This document shows, piece by piece, positions 34,418 to 46,329 of a stretch of 64,000 nt of DNA. Under the pieces are notes generated by a model. That model searched no databases, was not told where the DNA came from, and worked only from the letters and a program-made list of their open reading frames with translations. The stretch is from Pogonophryne albipinna (taxonomy: Eukaryota > Chordata > Actinopteri > Perciformes > Artedidraconidae). Each line of letters opens with the position of its first letter. Position 1 is the first letter of the stretch. The position numbers and the translations under genes were made by a program. The stretch lies in contig CM053252.1 of the NCBI GenBank assembly GCA_028583405.1, forward strand, positions 36,235,763 through 36,299,762. Reading direction: 5' to 3'.

Positions 34418-35248
34418 GGAATAGCAACATGTCTTAAAATGTAGTTAATTTTCCTACATTTAAACTTAAGTTACAATATTGGTTAACCCTTTGACTTTAT
34501 GAATCCACATAAATGAGAGCTTAATGATTAAAAAAAAAAATGTACTTAAACTTAAAGAATGCTTGTGCCATCTTTTTGTCACTGGTGTTACCTCATACCT
34601 TTAACAATATTAAAGGCTTTTTAGAAATGTTTTTTTCACAATCTATTCTGCACATATAGTCAGAGGCACAGTAGGATAATGATAATGTAAAAAATTAGGA
34701 GATTATGTATTTATTTATTTTAATCAGGTTTGTGAAAAGTGTGATTGTGTGACGTTTGCTTATTAACACCATCATATATTTTCTATAATAATAACAATAT
34801 TTGAAGGACAGTCATACAAATGTAATGATAGTATCCTTAACATCCTAACTCTTGAATGAAGCAAAGGTCAATTGATATAAAATCATTTACAAGTCAAATG
34901 TGACACTTTTGATTTCATATGACCGAAAAAAAACACAGTAACACCAGTGACACAATAAAACACCAGTGACACAAAGAACACTAAAGATTGTTTTATTCAA
35001 TATTAATTACTTATTTGAGATAGAAAATGGTGTATTTAGCACAAAACCAAAGATTATCACTGACATTAAGTCAAATAACTTTAACAACAGTTAAAAACAC
35101 ATTTAAACTACTCAGGAAACCACTCAAATGTCCATTAAAGTACATTCTCAAGCTCATGTGCCATTGGCTGCTACTACTACTATGTTGCTGGACTAAAGGG
35201 GGAAACTTAACTTGGAACTGTCCTCTTTATGTCTGTAACCACAGGGGC

Positions 35249-36317
35249 TTAGTTGTTATCCAGCTGCCCCATGATGAACTCCCAGAGTTCCTGTTCAATC
35301 TGAACTGATCGCTTGTTTACTGGGATTACGCACATGATCTGATCATCCCCATACCAGTTCACATCTTCTCTGGGGCTTGGCCAGAATAATCTATTGATGC
35401 CGTTCCAGTGCATGCACTTTACTTTGACATTGTGCTCCTCCACCTCCAGGATTATGCCTGGGTAGGGCTGGTCATCATATCGCACAACACACCACTGCCC
35501 ACTGTGGTGGTGTTTGATGACATCTGGTCTGACATCCAGAGCTTTCTCTGCGTGTTCCGTTGCCACTAGGGAAACCTCCTGTAGACTGTGGCATGAGCAA
35601 TCAAACACCCCCTCAGCAGCCTGGCAGAAGCAGCTAATGTCCCTGTATTTCAGGATACCTGGGGAAATGCTAAGGACCTGATGCATCTTCATGGTGCCTT
35701 TAACTGTGAAGAGAGGCACTTGGTGTAGACTTTCATCATTCTTCTCAACTTCCTCCTCACTCACATAAAAGAGCTTCACCTTGCTCGATTCCTTCAGCTG
35801 CTGATAGAAGCTCTTTGCATCAGGTATGTCCTTACCCTGGCGAACCAAGGTGTCAGCTGTTCTCTTCAGTGCACCTCCCACCCCATCTGGTGCACCCTTC
35901 CCATGACTTGACTCGAAGAAGTTCCATGTGATCTTTGAGAACCCCATCTGGTGTGGTGCAGTGGAAATCATGTAGAAGTTTTTTCGGGTTTTGTACTGGG
36001 TGGCAGGGCCATCACTGAAGAGGTGAAGGTGCTGCACACCAGGGTGATGATCTGTAAGCATTTCCAGGATGGGGTCAAGATGAGCCCATACAGCTGGTGG
36101 GTCATGCCTTCTGCTGGGGGAGATAGTGCAGAAGGGCATGGTTGGCAGGTCCTTCAGATATAGGACTCCGGTGTGGAGGGTCACCTGTTGATGCGATCCC
36201 CCAAAGTGGACTGACTGGATCTCGTTTGAATATTTACCTGTGTAATTCTCACTAAAATCAATATGGATGAGGCAGTCCTTGGCGCTCAGGTTCTCTCTGA
36301 GATTTATATATCTACAA
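35249..36317 (-). pseudogene. Transposase catalytic exon
   Basis: From the insert edge (YINLRENLSAKDCL) the frame is open to 35249. Conserved blocks: LIHIDFSENYTGKY, VHFGGSHQQ, LFSDGPATQYK, NFFESSHGKGAPDGVGG and a carboxyl PYPGIILEVEEHNV/WPSPREDVNWY domain. The Asp of HIDFSENY, the Asp of LFSDGP and the Glu of FFESSHGKG are candidates for a DDE triad (inference). The upstream ATG at 36346 belongs to the host element and creates a chance chimeric start. I place this with a widespread uncharacterised fish protein family from memory. Confidence 0.65.
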
Positions 36318-36688
36318 ACAAAGAGTCGATATTTTTCTAAAACCATTTAGTTCTTCACATAATAAAATACACAATGGTTGTAGCCTGATTATATGCTTTA
36401 GGAGCTGTAGGTGCGTGTGGTACAGTGTGTAGGTGTGTGTGTTGTACAGTGTGTAGGTGTGTGTGTGTGTTGTACAGTGCGTAGATGCAGCGGACAGACA
36501 GGTCTCAGTTGGTTTAGTGTCCTCTGCTTACTTTTAATACTTGTAAATAAAACTTTTGGCCCGTAATTTATTTCCCTCACTGTAGCGACCAGAGAGGGGG
36601 GGGGGGGATATATATCCAGTCTCTGATAGTGTTACGTTATTATGAGAGTGCTCTGTTTGATTCTGAAATGGTATATATGTATATATAT

Positions 36689-37732
36689 TAGTGCTGTCAA
36701 AATTATCGCGTTAACGGCGGTAATTAATTTTTTGAATTAATTGCGTTAAAATATTTAACGCATTTAACGCATGTGCAGAATGGCCCGCCCCATACGTGCC
36801 ACCAGTGGCAGCGCCAGGGTATGGCTGGGGTAGGCTACACCCATACCGAGAAATGGCTTAGCCCCACCATGAAAAATGATGTTAAAGTAAGCAAAATAAA
36901 GTCCGCCAACTCGCGCGGAGTAAATTGCACAGACAGCAGTTAGTAAGATTGATTTCAGTAGCCACTTGTCTGGAAACACCGAAGACCAGAAACGGTTTTG
37001 AAAACTTTTGTCACGTAGTGATCGTCTTCTCAATAGAACATCTTTGATAATGTCGGTGTTGTTGCAGGAAGTCCCGACGGAGAATACTTTTGCTGTAGTA
37101 CAGGGGTGCACATAACTGGTACGCAGGTTATGTGCGTGATCTGAAACTTGTGTCACAAAGCGCATTTGCGTACCGACGTACTTGTGAAGCTTTTCCAGAA
37201 GGCGGTTAGATCACCGGACGACAGAGTCGGTCTCCGTGTGCACAGACAGGGCTGCTGTTAACGTCGGTCTGTACAACGGAATTGTGCCAAAACTACGCCA
37301 ACCGGCTGCGGAGGGAGACTTTCTCTCCCCCCCCCCCCCCTCACTGGAGAACTGCGCTAAAACAGCTGATCACAACGTTCGCACTCTGTGGTCACAAGTA
37401 CTCCACTAACCCCCCCCCCCCCCCCGTCGACTTTCCTGAAGTACCCCCCCGTTGATAGAAATCAACACGTAATGAATTAAGACCCCACGGTTTGATGATT
37501 GATAGGTGTGTGTGCTGTCTTTCATTTTGACACGCAGAAAAATGTTATAATAAACATAGATACTGTATGTTAAATGGATATATCCGCCTTCTTTCATTTA
37601 TCTTTCCATTCCCACAACAATATACATAAATAAATGGCATATTTTGGACATAGTTCGAATGGTGATTAATCATGATTAATTAATTTTTAAGCTGTGATTA
37701 ATCTGATTAAAAATTTTAATCGTTTGACAGCC

Positions 37733-37735
<3 letters not shown>
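36689..37735. mobile_element. hAT element in the 6.9 kb element
   Basis: TAGTGCTGTCAAAATTATCG...CGTTTGACAGCCCTA with ATATATAT on both sides (36681-36688, 37736-37743), an 8-bp duplication. Subterminal cgcgttaa / gattaatc repeats occur at both ends. It shares only the ends with the hAT at 51259-52129. Confidence 0.8.

Positions 37736-37805
<70 letters not shown>
37736..37805. repeat. (AT)n(GT)n microsatellite
   Basis: An AT run followed by a GT run beside the hAT insertion. Confidence 0.95.
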
Positions 37806-37807
<2 letters not shown>

Positions 37808-38288
37808 GCATCTGTAGCCTGTTATTGTCTCATTATACCGCACTGTGAATGAATTAAAAGTAAATATATAAGTGGTCATGAACACATCTGTCCATCAGAC
37901 AGAGGGCTGCTGTGCCTCCTGTCATCATTAATGGACGTCTCTTTAAAATGACCGCTCAGAGGAGAGGAGTTCTCATTTCTCTAACCGCCTGCTGCTTCCC
38001 CTCCTCTCTCCTCGGCTCCCCTCCTCGACTCCTCCGTTCGCATCTCCTGTGGGCGGGACTAAGTCTCGAGGATAGGAGTCGAGGAGGGGAGTTAGAGAAA
38101 TGAGAAAGGGCCCTAGTATTACAAAGTTGACCCAGCAACTTTACACCAGTGGGAGAGGCAGAACTGCTCTTTCTTTTCAACATAACTTAAGTTACACATG
38201 ATTTCTTCCAAGTGGTTTGGCTTGTTAAAAACATCTTGCATTATGATACAGGAATTTGCTGGCTTTGTGTTTACAGAAGTACCTGACT

Positions 38289-40939
38289 ATGCCGGACTTT
38301 TGTGCAGCCTACGGATGCTCCAATCGCCGCTGTCTGCAAACAAGAACCCGTGGGATCACCGTTCACCTGTAAGATATGACAATATGACTAAAATTAGGAT
38401 AATCGTTAATTACTTAGTGGATGTATGTACATTACAAGTCCTGCTACACAGGATCAGTGGGGCTATGTGAGATAATAGTATTGCAAGATTGTTGTTGACC
38501 CAGCCTCTTTAGAATATATTGCTACCATTTCTTTACACAATTATTTAATGTTTCTTTTGGACACCTTTTTTATTACTCTTAGTGTGGTTGTCTTATTCTT
38601 AAAGTATACATACATGCATACAAAAAATATGATAATTTCGGTGTGTATTTTTGTCCTTACCCTTAATGTTATAGGAAAGAAGGGAGGAAAATGTTGACAA
38701 TAATTTATATATCTGGCTACCTTTCTCATGTTTTTAAGGTTTCCCAAAACCGAAGAGAGGAGGAGGCAGTGGGAACTCGCCCTAAGAAGGGACGGTTTTG
38801 TTTACTGTGACAGGACACTGCTCTGCAGTGAGCACTTCAGGAGTGAGGAATTTGACCGGACAGGGCAGACTGTCCGGCTTAAAGATGGTGTTGTGCCAAC
38901 AATATTCAACTTCCCAGCTCATCTTCAAAGGGTATGTGTATCATTGGCCAACAACAATTCAAGGTGTATAAGATTGATATAAATGTCACACTTTAGTTTT
39001 TCTTTCTGCAAGTTTAGGAATAAATAATGTGTTGTGTATTACAGCAAATTTTAAACACTCAACATGTCTTTAATGTTTATTTCAGCCGGAAGCAACAAGA
39101 AGCACAACCACTTCTAGAAGAGCGGAAGATGAACGTCAGCCTAATGTTGTGAGTATTCTGAATGTGGCCAAGACCAGAGAGATGGTCATTGATTTCAGGA
39201 GGGTGAGGACGTCTCCTCTACCCCTGTGCATTCTGGGAGAGGATGTGGCTGTTGTGGAGGACTACAAATACCTGGGAGTGCACTTAGACAATGGGCTGAA
39301 CTGGAGGATCAACACTGACGCTGTGCACAAGAAGGGAAATTAGAAGAAGGATATTAATTTCCATATTACTATTATTTATATATTCGTATATTTTGCCAAA
39401 GCAACAGGGAGCCACTGGAGAGAGGCGAAAGAGCCGCAAGCGGCAGGGCACTGACCACCCATATGCATTGCCTGCTTGCCCCGAGGCTATAAAGGCCAAA
39501 CTCAACGGAGCCTCAGCGAGTTTGAGGAAACTGCAGCGGGAGAAGACCAATGCCTTGGCGAGAGAAAGGAGGGCCAAGCAAAACATGCAGGCTCTTCTGG
39601 AGGAACTGAAGGAGAAAAATCTCATAAACGAAGAGCTGAAAGACAAGCTTGAATGCTACTCAGGTAAAATAAAAAATATTGCATTGAATATTTTGTGTAT
39701 TTTATGTTCTTTGTTAGACTTCCTAGTTACTATTAAAAGGAGACATACTAAATCACTTTTGCTAATTGAATTTCAGATCTTCCCGTTCACCTCCTGTTGA
39801 GGCAGGGTGTAGAGTACACCAAGGCCCAGAGAGATGTTGCTCTTACGCTCCATCTGCATGGTCCAAAGGCATATCACTACCTGAGAGACACTCTGCATAT
39901 TCACCTCCCACATCCCAGTTCATTGCAAAGGTATTCTTCATGATGTCTAATTTTAAACTACATTAAGCACTACAGACTGTATTATCAGGAATGGTTAAAC
40001 TTACTGATATAACAGCTCATGTCTCATGCTGATACATTTTGATATTGTAGCTATTTTTAGTATGTCCAGTGTCTACAATAGGGATTGGGTAAGTGGTTAA
40101 ATGGCTACTTTTTAATTTTACTAAGGTGGCTGAGCTCTCTTGATGCCAAACCTGGTCTCAACAAAATGATGTTGGACATGCTGGAAAGACGGCGTCAGGA
40201 AGATGAGGCCAAGTACGGATGTATCACTCTGATGCTGGATGCCATGGCCATCAAAAAGCACGTCCAATATGATCCTCAGACACAAACAATGTCTGGATTT
40301 GTGGACATGGGGGATCGAATGAATGAGACTGACATTGCTTCTGAGGCTCTTGTGTTTATGGTGGTTGGGCTTCAAGGTTATTGGAAAGCTCCAATTGCTT
40401 ATTATTTGACCAAGTCCCTCACACCAGAAACACAGAAAGTCTTGGTAGAGCATGCATTGGAAGAGCTACATCATCGTCAGATAAGGGTGGTGTGCATGAC
40501 AATGGATGGTCATGCATCCAATGTCAGTATGTGCACCCAACTTGGGTGCCATCTAAAAGGAAACCCATGTGAGCCCTTGAAGACCCATTTCCCACATCCA
40601 GTAACCCATGACAAGGTTTTTGTTATGATGGACGCTTGCCACATGCTGAAGCTGACACGCAATATGTTGCAGGTACATGCTGATTATTGCCTATTTTCTC
40701 TGGTTGACTCTATTCTGCTTTTTATACATTTTGATGTATGTTTGTATTTACATCATTGTGGAGAATATGGTGCTTTACATTTGACGTGTGCTAGCAGTGA
40801 AAAAATATTCTGATTCTGCAGGCATACAGCCCAATTAGAAGCATCACTGGCAGCATCAATTGGAGGTACATAGTTCATCTGAACAATGTCCAAAAGAAAA
40901 GTGGACTACATGCTGCCAACAGAGTCACAGAAGATGAAG
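38289..40939 (+). pseudogene. P-like THAP transposase, 7 exons, 3' truncated
   Basis: Exons with GT-AG borders in matching phase: 38289-38368, 38739-38931, 39086-39148, about 39408-39663, 39777-39930, 40126-40672 and 40822-40939. Exons 1-2 encode a complete C2CH THAP zinc finger (MPDFCAAYGCSNRR, then CSEHF and VVPTIFNFP). Exon 4 is a coiled coil, and exon 5 has the HGPKAYHYLRDTL...LPHPS block. Exon 6 starts the RNase H-like domain with LMLDAMAIKKHV (first Asp), CMTMDGHASNVSM (second Asp) and DACHMLKLTRN. About 475 residues are recognisable. The final acidic residue and carboxyl domain are absent, so it is defective although the surviving exons are open. Confidence 0.8.
39160..39341 (+). pseudogene. 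LINE RT fragment in a transposase intron
   Basis: KTREMVIDFRR, EDVAVVEDYKYLGVHLDN and AVHKKGN match the segment after the YADD box of fish LINE reverse transcriptases. Only about 60 codons are present, between exons 3 and 4 of the P-like transposase. Confidence 0.7.
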
Positions 40940-41665
40940 GTATGTTTGTATGACCACAAATGGACTACAGAAGGACACAAAAGGACACATGGTACAGTTT
41001 ATATTATTCTTGGTCTTTTTTCAATAACAGATTTCAAAGGTTCTGGATTTGTTTACAAATCTAGAAACTAAATACAAAACAAGGATGATATGAAGATCTC
41101 GTGTCAAAAATAATTGTGATAAATGAGACTGGCCTGTCTGTGAGCACATTTTATGTTGGTGTGGTTCTTCTGATAAAGGTGTGAATATCTAAATAATATA
41201 CCAACATATGCTATTGGCATATTGGCTTACAGAGTGGTAACATGAGACCGATTTTTATATATAAAATATAAATGTATTTTAATTTTATAATTTATTTATA
41301 ATTTATTTAAAATATTAACAATATAATAAAATAAATGGAAATATATACACCGGCAAATATTTAATATAAATACCTCGTGTGTGTGTGTATAGCTATTGCT
41401 TTATCCGATTAATGTTATTTTCATATGAAAGTCCATGATTATAAGTATGCAGTATCATAACTACATCTTTGATGCTTATAAAAAACCAAACCGTTTGAAA
41501 ATTGGTTGAAAATTGAGCAAGCTATGGTTATTTAAATAGTAAACCATAATGTTATGAATGAGAGAACTGCTTGTGGCAAGATGGCGGCCAAGTGGCAACG
41601 TCGGTCTCCATTGGCCAGCAGCGCGGGTGAGTCATCTAGTGTTTATATAAATCTATGGTACTGAC

Positions 41666-42830
41666 AGCGCAGCGTCATACTTCCTGAATGAAAAGTGAAC
41701 TTTAATATTAGTCAAATATGAAGAAATTCAACTTTAAACATCCATGACTTAAACACTTTATCCAGGATCAAAGCCACATAGCTGCACCTGCAAGGTGAAT
41801 ACAGCTGGTAAAAGAACAAGTGTTTGAATGCGTACATTAACAGGTTTATGATATCACTGCCCCGTCTAAGATACGAGTGGATCTGACTTTAATTACATTT
41901 GACTCGAGTGTTTCGCCAACTTAATGTGTTGCTTAAAATAATACTTCTGCATACAGTATGTGACACTGTGAGTGTTGCACGGCCAGATACGGCTCAGCTG
42001 ACTCAGATAAGGAGATATATGATACATTATGATGTGATATGATGTGATAATGGGACACATCGACGTCTGCACTCACAGTGCCGCGGACTGTAGGCTACGT
42101 AATGTTACTTTGATCTGGTTACTTATGTTGTGGCAGATATTTAAGTACGCTTTCTTAACGCTAATGTTATAATCGTCAGATTGCTCTGAAGATGGGAGGT
42201 GATATTCTATAAATGTTCACGTTCACACAGTCGGTGATTTGAACTGCAACGGCAGTTTAAACTGTATTTCCTTTATCCTGTAATATGACTTTAAACTCTG
42301 CACACTGTTGTTATCAGCTGTTCCACCATGGTTTCTACCTCAACCTGTAACAGATGTATCCTTATTGAAACGGTTACATTCAATGAAAAATAAAATCAAT
42401 GTGCAGGCTTACGTGAACACTGTTCTACATGAACAATATGGGAACTTTATACATTGAATACATCAACAGTATAGTGGTGATATGCTCCAAGTGGAAGCAA
42501 TTCGCCATAAAGCAAAGAAGAAGAAGAACTCCGCACAGTTGATCTCTTATCCTGGAACCTATCCTGCTCCGGGGCAGGCTAGCCGTTCAGAATAAGTTAT
42601 CTAGCCTGCTAAAAAGTGAACCAGCTTCGTAGGACCGGAAATCCCAGAAGTTAGCTTGCTAAACAAAAATCTTGATTCGTAGTATAGGCCCCAGGTTAGC
42701 CGCACAGCATAAGTTACCATGGAGATCTAGCCCGCTAAAAAAGAGAACCAGCGTCGTAGGACCGGAAAGCCCGAGTTTTCCCTGAAGTTAGCCCACTAAG
42801 CGAAAATCCAGCTTCGTAGTACAGGCCTCC
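41666..42830. other. Non-coding, repeat-derived
   Basis: No sustained coding. From about 42540 two diverged copies of a cttcgtaggaccggaaa / gctagcctgctaaaaa unit lead to the hAT half. The tactacgaagctgg motif also appears inverted at 30700. Confidence 0.4.
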
Positions 42831-42852
42831 GGAACCTCTCTCATACAATACA

Positions 42853-43060
<208 letters not shown>

Positions 43061-43074
43061 AGAGACACTGTGAT

Positions 43075-43845
43075 TAGTGCTGCGTACCGTACCGAACCGG
43101 TACTGGACTTGTAAAAAGTTTCGGTTCAAGTCCGGTTAAAACCGGAACGTCGGGAACCGGTACTTGGACTCGCAAAAAAACTAGCACTTACGTATATTCT
43201 CCTTTTTGTTCTAAACCATCTAAAACCTTCCATAGATCGAGAAATTTGCGCTGAGAAAAGACGGAAAACATCGTCTCGGCTTCTGATATGGCGGCCATTA
43301 CTGAACTCACGAAGTCTCGCAAAATATCGCAACTGCTCGCGAGATCTGTGTGACGTCAAGGGAAGCTAGCGATGTACACTCTGACTGTACAGTCACTACA
43401 GTGTATACTGTATAGTAGGTGTGTAACAGTGTAAGGCGTATAGTCTACTCTACACTCTACCTTTCAGCAAAGTTTTAGGGATTTAGGCTCAGTCAGCTCA
43501 GGGACTGTTTGGTTACTTTAGTTTGGTAAATGAAATAAACGTTTGAACTTTGTAGTAGTTCACTGTAGTTGCTGTCAAAAGTTTTTTTTTTTACATTTGT
43601 ACTTTGTAGAGAAATGTAGACACAAGTTGGAAGGGAGCACAATAAACCTGACAAGTTTGAATTTGAGTTGATTATGAGTTTATTTTCAATTGATAATTAG
43701 CTCACAATAAGTTCACTTTAGTTACTCACACAACTTGACACAAGCCATGGGTTCAGGTCCGGACTTATAAGTCCGGACCTGAACCTGAACCTCTGGACTT
43801 GAGTCCGGACCTGAACCTGAATGTGAGTCCAGGTACGCAGCACTA
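43075..43845. mobile_element. hAT MITE (TAGTGCTGCGTACC), 8-bp TSD
   Basis: TAGTGCTGCGTACC at 43075 and GGTACGCAGCACTA ending at 43845, flanked by ACTGTGAT at 43067-43074 and 43846-43853. Subterminal repeats of ggttcaggtccggac type. No transposase. Confidence 0.92.
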
Positions 43846-44315
43846 ACTGTGATGGATCCTTGGATCTATGTGCAACTCAAGGCATATGCTCGAACGGGAG
43901 CTGCCTGGACGCTGCAATCATGTTGCGCGCACTATCCGTGCTGAGTGTGCTGACTTTTCGTACAATGTCCCACTGTCTGGATGCCTGCATAAAGTCAAGT
44001 GCTCGGCGCAGTTGTCGGCGAAATGTCGCTCCTCTGTTTTCATTGAAACAGCTCCTTATATCTGTTAGCGCAGCTAGCTAGCACCAGATGCTAACAACAA
44101 CAATACACGTAAGGTGTGCCCCGTTCTCTCTCTCTCGCTCGCTCGTGCCACACATACACACACCCTCCCGGTCCTCCCGATGGCCAGTCGGTGCCTGCCG
44201 CTGAGCGTGGAAGTGTGGTCTGCCGCAAGCAGACGGCAGGAGCGGGGCTGTCAGCATCAGCTTGTAGATGGTATTTTAAACGTATTATTATTAACGCGTT
44301 ACCTTGACAGCCCTG

Positions 44316-45286
44316 GTTTATAGTCACTGAGATGCCATTGGTTTGTACTCTGTTCAAACAGATCAGAGTATAGAAAAGTTGTTGTTTTTAATGTCACCTG
44401 GTATGGACCAGTCGATGTCTTTATCCTGTGAAAAAAAGTCAAATCAAATATGGAGAAAACATGCTGAAAAAAGCCAAGAGTTGCTACAAAATTTGGCATA
44501 GTACAATGTTCAATTACTTGCAAGCCAAAGTTCCTTTTTAAAAACAACATCATTCCTTTTTGAAAACAACATAACACGCAAAAAAGTTAAACTTTTACTG
44601 TGTGTCTGGAGTAACAATTAACACCCAACGTAAACACCAATTACAAGTGTGAAAGATGGTCTGGTGGGGATGCAGGCAGCCGTCAGCCTTCTCTCCCACC
44701 TTTACGAACTGGGATGCCTTTAACACTGTGTGCATTCTGGCACCTCCTCAACTAGGGAGCTCATTATTTTTCAGGTGTTTGAGTGACTTGTTATGGCAGA
44801 TTAATGTATGACCTGTCACATGAAACAAAAACATCAACACTCTTGACAAGCCAAGCAATCATAGTTTAGTTTGAATGACTAGGATTTTAGCTCGACATAT
44901 GATTTTCATTTTTTAGCAGAAAGTTGTAATTTTTCTGTCCATTTTCTCAACTAGTTCAAATTCAAAGACTGGAGATAGAAAAACTAGGATAACAATAGAG
45001 GTTTACATTATAGGACTCAATAACATTCAAGGGTACTGGAATAATGACATTAAATACTATGAGGTATTTTTGGGATTGTATCTACCCTGACTGCACATGC
45101 AAGAATAAAGAGCAGAACACTGGGTGATTATAGCCCCAGTTTGTGCCCTTAAAACATAGACCCTAGTTGCGTTAGCATATGTAAGCCTAACAACTGGAAA
45201 TCAATGTCATTATTTATTCTTATTCAGTGGCAGTTAACACAACTGACGGTAAGTGTGCTATATTCAGACCTTCACAAGATGTTAAG
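44316..45286. other. Non-coding; right edge begins paralogous segment B
   Basis: Nothing gene-like is visible to about 45250. From 45255 (gctatattcagacc) it matches segment A at 7890. Confidence 0.45.
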
Positions 45287-45290
45287 GTGG

Positions 45291-45983
45291 TGTTGGGTTC
45301 AGAATTCCAGAAAAGACAGACAACTTCTAAGATTAACTATTTATTGTAAAGAGAGCAAAAGGTATATATTACTTGGCCAAGGACTCATCACGTCTTTGGG
45401 AATCACAGGCAGCAAAGCTATAATCTGTAACCACCAAATCCGTCAAGAGCCTCGAACCTCGTGCGACAATACATTTTATTACACAGGGCGTTGCCCGTAC
45501 ATTTATGATTGGTCAAGACTAGCTGAAGAGATACCGCGGTTTAGACTTGGTTCTCTTTGGTTGGTGCACAGACTCAGATAGAGTCTCTTGGCAACACGAT
45601 CCTCCAATCAGCATTCGGTCGGCCTGTGGAAGTCCCTCCCTACTCTGGCACCATCATACTAATTTGTTTTCTCTAACGTTTCTTCAGATATAGCGGGAAA
45701 CCATAATGTTGCTTCCTAGCTTTGCGGGGGAGCGCGGCTCCCATACAGAGTCAAGGCCGGTGTGATGTGCTGTTCTGACTACCTCTTTGTGTTCTCTCAG
45801 TCTCTTCACTCGACCTTGCTACTTTCAATATTGCAAGCTAAACTTTCTTCTGACTATTCCCCTCGTTGGTATCTAACCCATCAGAACCTGGGATTAGTGA
45901 TTGTGTCTATTTATTCTATAGTCATAGCAATCTCATGAGCACAATAAGCATATATGCAATGTTATATAAACATAGACTCCACA
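45291..45983. mobile_element. Solo LTR in segment B, GTGG target
   Basis: TGTTGGGTTCAGAATT...AGACTCCACA, 693 bp, flanked by GTGG at 45287-45290 and 45984-45987. Segment A (around 7933) has the uninterrupted aggtggtaaacatt, proving insertion after the duplication. Confidence 0.85.
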
Positions 45984-46329
45984 GTGGTAAACATTAGGTT
46001 ACTTGTGATGAACAACAAGGCTATGTTCTGATAATCACCCACAGCCACACAACAGAGACCCTTTCTTAGCAGCAAAAAGACTAGTACTATTTCTCAATTG
46101 GCACACTTCTGTTCGTACATGTGCTGTTTTGAGTGCATTAAGTGCATCTGAATGCAAGGTTTGGCAAATGGCAGTGCACTCAGAGTAGCCTACCTGGATA
46201 GTGCACTCATAACAGTCAGAAAGTTGAGTGTTGAATGCTGGACACTGCTCACACTCAACAACCACCATCTTAGCTACGTTACTTGCCGGGACGCCAATAC
46301 GGAAGTGCCACACACTGCAGTTAATCTAG

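Larger units (their letters stand above)
31681..36317 (-). mobile_element. Circularly permuted transposon insert
   Basis: The small relative at 9327-9360 has an uninterrupted gactctttgt-aaactacagc. Here the two halves are split by about 4.64 kb (minus orientation: ctttgt|ttgtagata ... acactac|taaactacag). The insert carries one transposase gene in permuted order on the minus strand: the catalytic exon comes first (36317-35249), then exon 1 (33456-33182) and exon 2 (32707-31690). The codons at the two outer edges would be adjacent and in frame if the ends were joined. A palindrome resembling joined terminal repeats lies in the middle (34359-34417). No target duplication is evident. Confidence 0.75.
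31230..38111. mobile_element. 6.9 kb TIR element (GCCCTTTCTCATTT ends)
   Basis: GCCCTTTCTCATTT at 31230 and AAATGAGAAAGGGC ending at 38111 are TIRs, with cccctcctcgactcc subterminals on both sides and CCTAG flanking at 31225-31229 and 38112-38116. The outer parts match the 1.2 kb element at 8617-9833. The bulk of the interior is a separate transposon (31681-36317) plus a hAT (36689-37735), so this element may itself be non-autonomous. Confidence 0.8.
30920..41657 (+). mobile_element. P-like (THAP9-type) transposon, 8-bp TSD
   Basis: CATAGATATATATAAACACT at 30920 pairs with the inverse agtgtttatataaatctatg ending at 41657; homology continues inward for about 190 bases (gccgccatcttgccaca, aaaccaaaccg motifs on both sides). 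GTACTGAC flanks it at 30912-30919 and 41658-41665. The 8-bp target, THAP-domain transposase and CA-starting ends identify the P superfamily. Without the nested 31230-38111 element it would be about 3.85 kb. The transposase lacks its carboxyl part. Confidence 0.85.

Noticed and set aside
36314..36346. An apparent ATG start and splice acceptor for the catalytic exon
   Set aside because: The small relative at 9320-9360 shows these bases belong to the host element, so the start is a chance fusion across the insertion boundary.
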